Of a stretch of 64,000 bases of DNA, positions 57,410 through 64,000 are shown in pieces (within the stretch, counting starts at the first letter, position 1; each line of letters starts with the position of its first letter). Under the pieces are notes generated by a model, which had not been told where the DNA came from, made no database searches, and saw only the letters and a list, made by a program, of their open reading frames with translations. Made by a program: the position numbers and the translations under genes. Source of the stretch: Paenibacillus sp. FJAT-26967 (GTDB lineage Bacteria > Bacillota > Bacilli > Paenibacillales > NBRC-103111); NCBI RefSeq assembly GCF_001541095.1, contig NZ_LMXH01000001.1, positions 1,066,048-1,130,047 of the forward strand, written 5' to 3'.

Positions 57410-58132
57410 ATGAATTCGGAAACGGGCAAAACGGAATCCGCTGCTGCGCTAGCCTCTGATTTTGCAGAATTGCCGGAGAATGCCCACATAGCTGAACAGG
57501 AGATGAAAGATGAGCCAGCAGAACCTATAGAACATTCAGAGAATGCTGGAGCTATAGGAGATTCAATAAAGGATGCAGCTGGACCAGCCGGAATCGAAGA
57601 GTCTGCGGAACCCGTTACATCTACCAATGTCAGGGATGCCGCGGATGAAGTCGAACCTGTAGAGATAGCCGCGTCGGGTGAAGTGATTGAACCGGGGGAA
57701 TTCATACCGGTTGAAGTTGAGGTTGAGGGGCCAGATCCGGAAGCGGCTGCTGTCGGCAGGGACGAGATGAATGGGTATGAAGCCTTGCTTCATCGGGCCA
57801 CTATCACGGGGGCAGGAACAGAACAGGAAATTGCGGCAGCCGGCAGCACAGGGATTGAAGAGGCTGACGCGAATGCGGCGGAAGAGACCGTAGAGAAACT
57901 CACGGATATTGAGCTTAATGAGGTGATCGAAGAACTTTGTATCAGTAAAGCCGAAGAGTTCCATATGATCGGGTATGAACATGTATCGGGTGAGGATATC
58001 TGGGCGTGCATTAACGATAAATATAAGAAAAAAGGCATCCCGCCTCTTCATCAGATTGTGAATGATATTTTGTCTTTAAAAACGACACAATTCATGAATT
58101 ACGTGACGATGTGCATGTATCGGGGGTCCTGA
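57410..58132 (+). CDS. comN: ComN-like post-transcriptional regulator with acidic N-terminal extension
   Basis: A 240-residue protein whose last 80 residues match the ComN/YrzD post-transcriptional regulator family: ELNEVIEELCISKAEEFHMIGYEHVSGEDIW, KGIPPLHQIVNDILSLKTTQFMNY. Known family members are about 100 residues and consist of this part only. Here residues 1-155 are an extra acidic, alanine/glutamate/proline-rich region, probably disordered. ComN in B. subtilis affects comER/comE mRNA and localises at poles and septum. The GGGGGG SD before the ATG is strong. Location before secDF is that of B. subtilis comN. Confidence 0.82.
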   Translation: MNSETGKTESAAALASDFAELPENAHIAEQEMKDEPAEPIEHSENAGAIGDSIKDAAGPAGIEESAEPVTSTNVRDAADEVEPVEIAASGEVIEPGEFIPVEVEVEGPDPEAAAVGRDEMNGYEALLHRATITGAGTEQEIAAAGSTGIEEADANAAEETVEKLTDIELNEVIEELCISKAEEFHMIGYEHVSGEDIWACINDKYKKKGIPPLHQIVNDILSLKTTQFMNYVTMCMYRGS

Positions 58133-58156
58133 ATTAGATACTAGGGGCCTTTTTTT
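58125..58156 (+). terminator. Short terminator after the ComN-like gene
   Basis: GGTCCT pairs with AGGGGCC (wobble and bulge) and is followed by seven T. The stem begins inside the final codons. Confidence 0.55.
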
Positions 58157-58181
58157 GTTTTTGAAGGTAAAAAACGTCAAA

Positions 58182-58210
58182 TTGACTCGTTTTTCGCGGG
58201 TGGTTATAAT
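58182..58210 (+). promoter_or_regulatory. secD: Strong SigA-type promoter for secD-secF
   Basis: TTGACT and TATAAT with exactly 17 bases between them, 36 bases before the secD start. Confidence 0.88.
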
Positions 58211-58245
58211 AGGAATATTGAGTTGGGAAGGGAGATTATTAAGGC

Positions 58246-59478
58246 ATGGATGTGAAACGGATCTCGGCTTTTTTCTTAACCGTCATCATCACGCTGGCCG
58301 TGATCGCGACGACGAGTCCAGCTTTATTGGGCAATATCAGACTCGGGTTGGATTTGAAAGGTGGATTTGAGACTCTGTATGTGGCGGAGCCGTTTACGGA
58401 GGGGCAGCAGGTAACACCGGCAACATTGAAGAAAGCCGCTGAAAGTATCGCCAAGCGTGCGGACAAGCTGGGTGTAGCCGAGCCAGAAGTATTGGCGGAA
58501 GGCGAGAACCGCATCCGCGTCCGGTTAGCCGGTGTGGAGAATGAAGATGAGGTTCGCGAGAAGATCGGTAAACCGGCTTCCCTGACGTTCCGGGCTCCGG
58601 ACGGCACCGTGATGCTTAACGGCACGGACTTCGTAGAAGGCGGGGCTTCCGTCGGTTACGATAACCGCAACCAGCCGCTCGTACAGATTAAGATGAAAGA
58701 CCGCACGAAGTTCAAAGATGTAACAACACAGATGATCGGTAAAACGTTATCCATTTATCTTGATGAAGAAGTGTTGTCCTCGCCGGGAGTAAGTAAAACC
58801 ATTGACTCCGACGTGGCTTCTATTGAAGGGAATTTTACATTCGAAGAAGCCCAGAATTTAGCGGATACCATTAATATGGGTGCTCTTCCACTGAAACTGA
58901 CGGAGAAGTATACACAAGTTGTAGGGGCATCGCTTGGTCAAATGTCTCTGGAACAAACGATTCGAGCGGGAATTATCGCTTCTATCATTATTCTTATCTT
59001 CATGGTTGTGCTCTACAGATTGCCGGGTATTATTGCGGCATTCACTCTGATTACTTACACATGGCTCCTGCTCCTCTTATTCGATCTCATTAATGCGACG
59101 TTGACCTTGCCTGGTATCGCCGCACTCGTGCTCGGGATCGGGATGGCAGTTGACGCCAACATTATTACGTACGAACGCATCAAAGAAGAAATCCGAAGCG
59201 GCAAGAGTATTCTCTCTTCTTTAAAAACAGGCTCGAAGCACTCCTTCCGGACTATTATGGATGCCAACGTCACCAATATTATTGCCAGTCTCGTGCTGTA
59301 TTTTATTGGTAACGGCGCGATCAAAGGGTTCGCACTTACGACTATGCTCAGCATCGTGGTCAGCGTCCTGACGAACGTATTCTTTTCCAGGTTCCTCATT
59401 CACATGCTTATTAAAGGTAACTTGTTCAAGAAGCCGGGTTATTTTGGCGTGAAGGAGGATCAGATCCGTGAATTATAG
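58246..59478 (+). CDS. secD: Protein translocase subunit SecD
   Basis: A 410-residue RND-type membrane protein that uses the proton gradient to help export after SecA. The N-terminal helix is followed by the periplasmic-equivalent P1 domain (GLDLKGGFETLYV motif at about 33-45), and the C-terminal half has five helices with LVLGIGMAVDANIITYERIKEE, the conserved D-N-I-E motif D5 region. In B. subtilis SecD and SecF are fused as SecDF; here they are separate, as in many other bacteria. The 3' end overlaps secF by 11 bases. Confidence 0.97.
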   Translation: MDVKRISAFFLTVIITLAVIATTSPALLGNIRLGLDLKGGFETLYVAEPFTEGQQVTPATLKKAAESIAKRADKLGVAEPEVLAEGENRIRVRLAGVENEDEVREKIGKPASLTFRAPDGTVMLNGTDFVEGGASVGYDNRNQPLVQIKMKDRTKFKDVTTQMIGKTLSIYLDEEVLSSPGVSKTIDSDVASIEGNFTFEEAQNLADTINMGALPLKLTEKYTQVVGASLGQMSLEQTIRAGIIASIIILIFMVVLYRLPGIIAAFTLITYTWLLLLLFDLINATLTLPGIAALVLGIGMAVDANIITYERIKEEIRSGKSILSSLKTGSKHSFRTIMDANVTNIIASLVLYFIGNGAIKGFALTTMLSIVVSVLTNVFFSRFLIHMLIKGNLFKKPGYFGVKEDQIREL

Positions 59479-60388
59479 TAACAAGTTCAATTTTGTTGCA
59501 CACCGTAAAATATTTTTCATCATTTCCAGTGTAATTATCGCGGCCGGGGTCGTTGCTCTTCTGCTATTTCAGATGAACTACGGCGTTGATTTTAAAGCAG
59601 GTACGTCTATTGACGTATCGGTAGGTCAGGCCATTACCAAAGAAAAAGCTCAGGAGATTTACAAGACGGCCGGGTTTGATCAAACCGTCACCATCGGCGG
59701 ATCTAACAGCGACCGCGTATCGACCCGTTTTGACGAGATTCTCAACAAAGAGCAGATCGATAAGATCAAAGCTGCTTATGCGGCCGATTATAAAGACAAA
59801 GTATCTATGGAAGTCAATACGGTATCACCGGATATTGCCAAGGAACTTGCGTTCAAAGCTATTATCGGTGTACTCATTGCAAGTGTGGCTATCAGTATTT
59901 ATGTAAGTATCCGGTTCGAATGGAGATTCGCGCTAGCGGCCATCATTTCCATTCTGCATGACGCAGTTATCGTTGTGTCCATGTTTGCGATCTTCCGCTT
60001 TCAAGTCGATCTGCCGTTCGTAGCGGCTGTCTTGACTACCGTCGGTTATTCCATTAACGATAAAATCGTTATTTTTGACCGGATCCGGGAGAATCTCCGG
60101 TTCTCCAAGCTCAAGACGCCGGCTGATCTGGAAGTTATGGTTCACGACAGCATCTGGCAGACGATGGCACGCAACATTAATACGGTCATTACGGTCTTGA
60201 TTGCCGCAATCTGTCTGTTTATTTTCGGCAGCGAATCTATTAAACTGTTTGCACTGGCCAAAATTATCGGTCTTACCAGCGGTGCGTACTCTTCTATCTG
60301 TATCGCAAGCCCGCTGTGGTACATGCTCAAAAAAAATTCCCTTGGCAGCAAGCGTAAAGTAGTAGCAGCCGCCGAAGCAAAAGAATAA
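59468..60388 (+). CDS. secF: Protein translocase subunit SecF
   Basis: A 306-residue partner of SecD with six membrane helices. Features are the N-terminal helix and FQMNYGVDFKAGTSID, and SVGYSINDKIVIFDRIRENL-like TTVGYSINDKIVIFDRIREN, the SecF version of the proton-path motif. It starts with GTG, has AAGGAGG upstream and overlaps the end of secD by 11 bases, which suggests translational coupling. The pair forms SecDF with YajC. Confidence 0.97.
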   Translation: MNYSNKFNFVAHRKIFFIISSVIIAAGVVALLLFQMNYGVDFKAGTSIDVSVGQAITKEKAQEIYKTAGFDQTVTIGGSNSDRVSTRFDEILNKEQIDKIKAAYAADYKDKVSMEVNTVSPDIAKELAFKAIIGVLIASVAISIYVSIRFEWRFALAAIISILHDAVIVVSMFAIFRFQVDLPFVAAVLTTVGYSINDKIVIFDRIRENLRFSKLKTPADLEVMVHDSIWQTMARNINTVITVLIAAICLFIFGSESIKLFALAKIIGLTSGAYSSICIASPLWYMLKKNSLGSKRKVVAAAEAKE

Positions 60389-60478
60389 GCTATCTGCCGC
60401 GTGAATTCCGTTCCGCGGCTTTTCCTTGGAATAAGATAAATGAGCATCTCAGCCAAATTATGCATAGGGAGAGTCGAT

Positions 60479-61432
60479 ATGTCTGATGAACGTTTGCAAA
60501 AAGCCCAATTAGCAGCCTGGGTCGGCGTTGGTGGCAACATCGTTCTTACCCTGATAAAATGTGTCGTGGGTCTTATGGCCAGCAGCAAAGCACTGCTTGC
60601 CGACGCTGTCCATTCCGCTTCTGATACGGCAAGTTCATTCGCAGCTCTGAGAAATCTAAGATCGCCCGGAACTCCGGTTGATCACGGGTTGTCTTACGGG
60701 CGCGGCAAAGCGGAATCGATTGCCACCCTTATTGTTTCGGTACTGCTTATGATTATCAGTGTCGAAATTGGCATATCGGCAGTTAAGCAAATCGTTGCCG
60801 GTGTGTATGAACCTCCCAAAGGCTACGTGCTTATTGCGATAATCGGTTCGATTATCTTGAAAGAAACGATTGTCCGTTATAAATCTTGGACCGCCCGAAA
60901 GCTCGGTTCACGCGATTTTGTTTCCTCTACACGGGAGAACCGTTCCGGCACTTATTCGTCCATAATTGCTTTGTCAGGTGTAGGCGGTGCTCTGATTGGA
61001 GCCAAAATGGGGTGGTCCTTTCTTTATTATTTGGACTCGGCCGCAGGAATTATCATCGCGCTTCTGATTGTCAGAATGGGATATGGCATCATAACAGATT
61101 CACTCCAGCATACAATGGACCGTGCTCTCCATCAGGAAGATGCCCGGGATATGATTGCCGCAGTTCAAAGTGTGAAAGGGGTCATTTCCGTTGAAGATCT
61201 CAGAGCACGCGAGCATGGTCATTATGTAATCGTGGAACTGCGGGTAAGTGTGAACCCGAGAATTACGGTTCTGGAAGGCAACGATATTGCAAGATCTGTG
61301 AAATATCAGTTAATGAAAAAATTTATACATCTATCGGATGTGACGATACATGTATTTCCATATGACTCCGGGTACCCTTACAAACACAGCATTGATGCAG
61401 CTTCTAAGGATGAGCTTCAGGTGCTTCACTGA
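60479..61432 (+). CDS. Cation diffusion facilitator family transporter with altered site residues
   Basis: A 317-residue CDF protein with six membrane helices and a cytoplasmic C-terminal domain (after residue 215). The TM2 half-site is ADAVHSASD with H45 and D49 in place. In TM5 the expected HxxxD is replaced by ENRSG, so the aligned positions are E153 and G157, which lack two of the four usual zinc ligands. The protein may transport a different metal or bind weakly; a simple loss of function is possible but the rest of the fold is intact. AGGGAG lies seven bases before the ATG at 60479. It is placed between secF and recJ. Confidence 0.9.
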   Translation: MSDERLQKAQLAAWVGVGGNIVLTLIKCVVGLMASSKALLADAVHSASDTASSFAALRNLRSPGTPVDHGLSYGRGKAESIATLIVSVLLMIISVEIGISAVKQIVAGVYEPPKGYVLIAIIGSIILKETIVRYKSWTARKLGSRDFVSSTRENRSGTYSSIIALSGVGGALIGAKMGWSFLYYLDSAAGIIIALLIVRMGYGIITDSLQHTMDRALHQEDARDMIAAVQSVKGVISVEDLRAREHGHYVIVELRVSVNPRITVLEGNDIARSVKYQLMKKFIHLSDVTIHVFPYDSGYPYKHSIDAASKDELQVLH

Positions 61433-61479
61433 TTCGCTGTAAGGAGAAGGAGTCATGAGGGGAATTTAGGAGGAACAAC

Positions 61480-63927
61480 GTGCTGGAATCCAAAGCAAGA
61501 TGGCGGATTGATGAGGCAGACCAATCAGCCGCTCTGCAGCTTAGTGAAGCTTTCGGGCTGGACCCGCTGCTGGCGAAGCTGCTCGTGCTGCGGGGAGTTC
61601 GCAGCGCCGATGAAGCCGATTTATTTTTGAACGGAGGAAGCGGTCATTTTCATGACCCCTTCCTTCTCGACGGGATGAGAGAAGCTGTAGCACGTATTCA
61701 AGAGGCTGTACGGTGCGGAGAGAAGATCCGTGTTTACGGGGACTATGATGCAGATGGAGTAAGCAGTACCGCTCTGATGGCTCATCTCTTAAGAGGGCTT
61801 GGCGCTAACTTTGATACGTATATTCCTCACCGGGTCCAAGAAGGCTACGGCCTGAACAAAGGGGCCGCCGATTTGGCCAAAGAACAGGGCGTATCCCTGA
61901 TGATTACAGTAGATACGGGAGTCAGTGCCGTAGAAGAAGTGAAGTACATTCGCGAGCTTGGCATGGATATTATTGTGACGGATCATCATGAGCCGCCGAA
62001 TGTTCTGCCGGAGCCGATCGCTCTTATTAATCCGAAGAAAGAAAATTGCCCATATCCTTTCAAGGGGCTGGCCGGTGTAGGCGTAGCGCTGAAATTAGCG
62101 CAGGCCCTGCTTGGCCGGGTACCGGAAGAACTGCTTGAAATCGCTGCGATTGGAACGGTCGCCGATTTGATGCCGCTTCATGATGAGAACCGGATTATCG
62201 TCAAACTTGGTCTGGAGCGGATGCAACGTTCTATCTATCCCGGTATTCGTGCTCTGATGGAAGTCTGCAGCATTGATCCGAGTACGGTGTCCGCAACCAA
62301 TATCGGCTTTGGTCTGGCTCCGCGTATTAATGCAAGCGGCAGGCTCGCTCATGCTTCAACTGCGCTCCGCCTTCTGGTAACAGAAGATGCTGGCGAAGCT
62401 GCCGCAATAGCAGAGGAACTGGATTTGCTTAATAAGGAGCGGCAGTTTATTGTAGATGATCTGACCACGCAGGCCAAAGATTCAGTCGAAGCCGGTCAAG
62501 AGGCAGGATCAGAAAAGAAAGGTTGTCTGGTTGCTGCGGGTGAACGGTGGAATGTAGGTGTGGTAGGTATTGTTGCATCCCGTCTTGTGGAAACCTACTA
62601 TAGACCAGCTATCGTGCTCAGCATTGATCCGGAAACGGGAATAGCCAAAGGCTCTGCACGCTCTATTGCGGGCTTTGATATGTACCGTGCGCTGAGTGCA
62701 TGCGCGGATTTGCTTGATCATTACGGCGGACACCAGGCAGCTGCCGGAATGTCGCTGCGGCGGGAGAATATCCCGGAGTTTGAGAGAAGATTGAATGGGC
62801 TGACTGACGAGTGGCTGACGGAGGAAGATTTTGTTCCGCTGCTCGCAGTGGATGCCGAGTGCTGTCTGGGCGATGTGCCCCTGGCTTGCATCGAGGAACT
62901 GGAGAAGCTGGCGCCGTTCGGCGTGGGCAACCCGGCGCCCAAGATCTTGTTCAGCGGACTCCGGCTGGATGAAATCCGCCTGATGGGCCGCGAGCGTCAG
63001 CACTTGAAGCTGGTGCTCACGGATGCAGCCGCCGAGACCGCATGCGGCGTCGAGGCGGTAGGCTTCGGCAAAGGCTGGCTCGGCAGCCTGATGACGCCTC
63101 AGGCGCCCGTTGACGTAGTGGGAGAACTCTCCGTCAACGAGTGGAACGGCGTACGCAAGCCGCAGCTGATGCTGCAGGACTTGCGTATCTCTTCTCTCCA
63201 GGTTTTCGACTGGAGAGGCAAGAACAGCGCCCGCGTCGGCGAGGAACTTTCCTCGCTCGGTGAGCGCCTTACCGCGCTGCCGGAGCGCGGCAAGGCGGTG
63301 CAGCCAGCGCTCGTCCTCTTCGGTGAAGAGGACCGCGCTCCGGCTGCACCTGGCGCTCAGGCAGGCCCCGTGTGGCGGTGCCTGCCTGACGGCAGCCTTG
63401 CTCCGGACAATGAGGCAGCGCGGGAACTGCGGTTCCCGGAGATGACCGACGTTGTCCTCTGCACGGCGCCGCGCACGCTCCCGCAGCTTCAGCGGGTGCT
63501 GGAGCAGGCGGACGGCATGCGCCGCTGCTATGCCGTCTTCGCAGACCCGGCGCCGCAGGACGGCGGCGTTATGCCGACGCGTGACCAGTTCAAGGCGGTC
63601 TACGCGTCTGTGCTGAAGCAGGGCATCTGGGATTTGCGCAATCCCGCCCTGCTGCAGTCATTCAGCCGCCGGTCGGGTCTGTCGCCGGCAATGATTTCTT
63701 TCGTCCTCGACGTATTCGAGGAGCTTGGGTTTATCCAGAAGGCCGGGGGCATAATCCGGCCGGTAGAGACTCCTGCCAAGCGTGATCTGACCGCTTCCCG
63801 CAAATACCAGGAACGGCTGGCGCGTGCGGAAATCGATCGCGTTTGCGTCTATACATCCGCCAAAGAACTGCAAGATTGGATTGCAAACTGCCGGTCGCCG
63901 CAGCTGTTATCCGCCCAACATTCATAA
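61480..63927 (+). CDS. recJ: Single-stranded-DNA-specific exonuclease RecJ
   Basis: An 815-residue 5'-3' exonuclease for DNA repair. The DHH domain shows YGDYDADGVSSTAL, MITVDTGVS and VTDHHEPPN, the manganese-binding motifs I-IV; DHHA1 follows with GGHQAAAGMSLRRENI. The C-terminal part (about residues 560-815) is a Bacillota-type extension, very GC-rich in its middle. The start is GTG with AGGAGG upstream. The recJ-apt order is the same as in B. subtilis. Confidence 0.97.
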   Translation: MLESKARWRIDEADQSAALQLSEAFGLDPLLAKLLVLRGVRSADEADLFLNGGSGHFHDPFLLDGMREAVARIQEAVRCGEKIRVYGDYDADGVSSTALMAHLLRGLGANFDTYIPHRVQEGYGLNKGAADLAKEQGVSLMITVDTGVSAVEEVKYIRELGMDIIVTDHHEPPNVLPEPIALINPKKENCPYPFKGLAGVGVALKLAQALLGRVPEELLEIAAIGTVADLMPLHDENRIIVKLGLERMQRSIYPGIRALMEVCSIDPSTVSATNIGFGLAPRINASGRLAHASTALRLLVTEDAGEAAAIAEELDLLNKERQFIVDDLTTQAKDSVEAGQEAGSEKKGCLVAAGERWNVGVVGIVASRLVETYYRPAIVLSIDPETGIAKGSARSIAGFDMYRALSACADLLDHYGGHQAAAGMSLRRENIPEFERRLNGLTDEWLTEEDFVPLLAVDAECCLGDVPLACIEELEKLAPFGVGNPAPKILFSGLRLDEIRLMGRERQHLKLVLTDAAAETACGVEAVGFGKGWLGSLMTPQAPVDVVGELSVNEWNGVRKPQLMLQDLRISSLQVFDWRGKNSARVGEELSSLGERLTALPERGKAVQPALVLFGEEDRAPAAPGAQAGPVWRCLPDGSLAPDNEAARELRFPEMTDVVLCTAPRTLPQLQRVLEQADGMRRCYAVFADPAPQDGGVMPTRDQFKAVYASVLKQGIWDLRNPALLQSFSRRSGLSPAMISFVLDVFEELGFIQKAGGIIRPVETPAKRDLTASRKYQERLARAEIDRVCVYTSAKELQDWIANCRSPQLLSAQHS

Positions 63928-63943
63928 ATTGGAGGAATTTCGA

Positions 63944-64000
63944 ATGAATTTCAAAGACTATATCCGCGTGATTGAGGATTTCCCGCAGCCGGGTATTCGT
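63944..64000 (+). CDS. apt: Adenine phosphoribosyltransferase, partial
   Basis: Only the first 19 codons are inside the window (MNFKDYIRVIEDFPQPGIR), which is the recognisable N-terminus of Apt, an enzyme that salvages adenine to AMP using PRPP. GGAGG lies eight bases before the ATG. It follows recJ by 16 bases as in B. subtilis, where relA then follows. Confidence 0.9.
   Translation, partial: MNFKDYIRVIEDFPQPGIR

Overview
The window looks like one continuous piece of chromosome from an endospore-forming member of the Bacillota, most likely Paenibacillaceae (Paenibacillus-like). It carries sporulation genes (spoIVFA/FB, spo0B, spoVB, bofC, a SafA-like coat gene and SpoIIB-like and SpoIID-like genes), strong AGGAGG-type ribosome binding sites and a mix of ATG, GTG and TTG starts. 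The gene order follows the Bacillus subtilis valS-folC ... maf-radC-mreBCD-minCD-spoIVFAB-rplU-prp-rpmA-spo0B-obg-pheB/A ... bofC-ruvAB-queA-tgt-yajC ... spoVB-comN-secDF-recJ-apt block. Paenibacillus-like departures are ruvC, an RNase E/G, separate secD and secF, hom-thrC-thrB placed between pheB and pheA, and an SLH-domain cell-wall amidase.

Layout. 1-5200 is accessory: an orphan radical SAM/SPASM protein, a LysR regulator divergent from an ankyrin lipoprotein and a cytosine-deaminase-like amidohydrolase, and three very small genes on the minus strand, including a 40-residue peptide coupled to a small membrane protein. 5165-11100 holds a valine T-box, valS, folC and murC. 11300-16100 holds a SpoIIB-like SPOR protein, the SLH amidase, DUF4321, maf and an Rrf2 regulator. 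16213-16425 is a striking hexanucleotide array (CCCAAA/CGCAAA, about 35 units) just before radC. 16800-24800 is the shape, division and sporulation block (radC, mreBCD, minCD, rodA, spoIVFA/FB).

24900-31000 holds rng, an MFS transporter, the L21 leader with rplU-prp-rpmA, and spo0B-obg. 31000-33000 has an aldehyde dehydrogenase and a Nudix hydrolase on the minus strand. 33100-38150 is a threonine/phenylalanine operon (pheB-hom-thrC-thrB-pheA). 38400-41750 has a repeat-rich SafA-like coat protein and BofC. 42700-45000 is ruvCAB. 45100-46800 is an IclR regulator flanked by two matching operator-like triple half-sites, followed by KDPG aldolase. 47000-51850 has a SpoIID/LytB protein, queA, tgt and yajC. 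52000-57200 holds membrane proteins including SpoVB. 57400-64000 has a ComN-like regulator with a long acidic extension, secD, secF, a CDF transporter with altered metal ligands, recJ and the first codons of apt.

How it fits together: most genes are housekeeping or developmental and lie in short operons ended by clear hairpin terminators. Control elements readable in the DNA are the valine T-box, the L21 leader, several promoters of the vegetative type, a SigE-like promoter before spoIVFA, and the paired IclR operators. No tRNA, rRNA, CRISPR array, transposase or phage genes were seen. Nothing here is clearly a wholly new system. The best candidates for undescribed biology are the hexamer array, the peptide/membrane-protein pair at 4525-4958, the IclR operator pair, and several family members with unusual domain additions.
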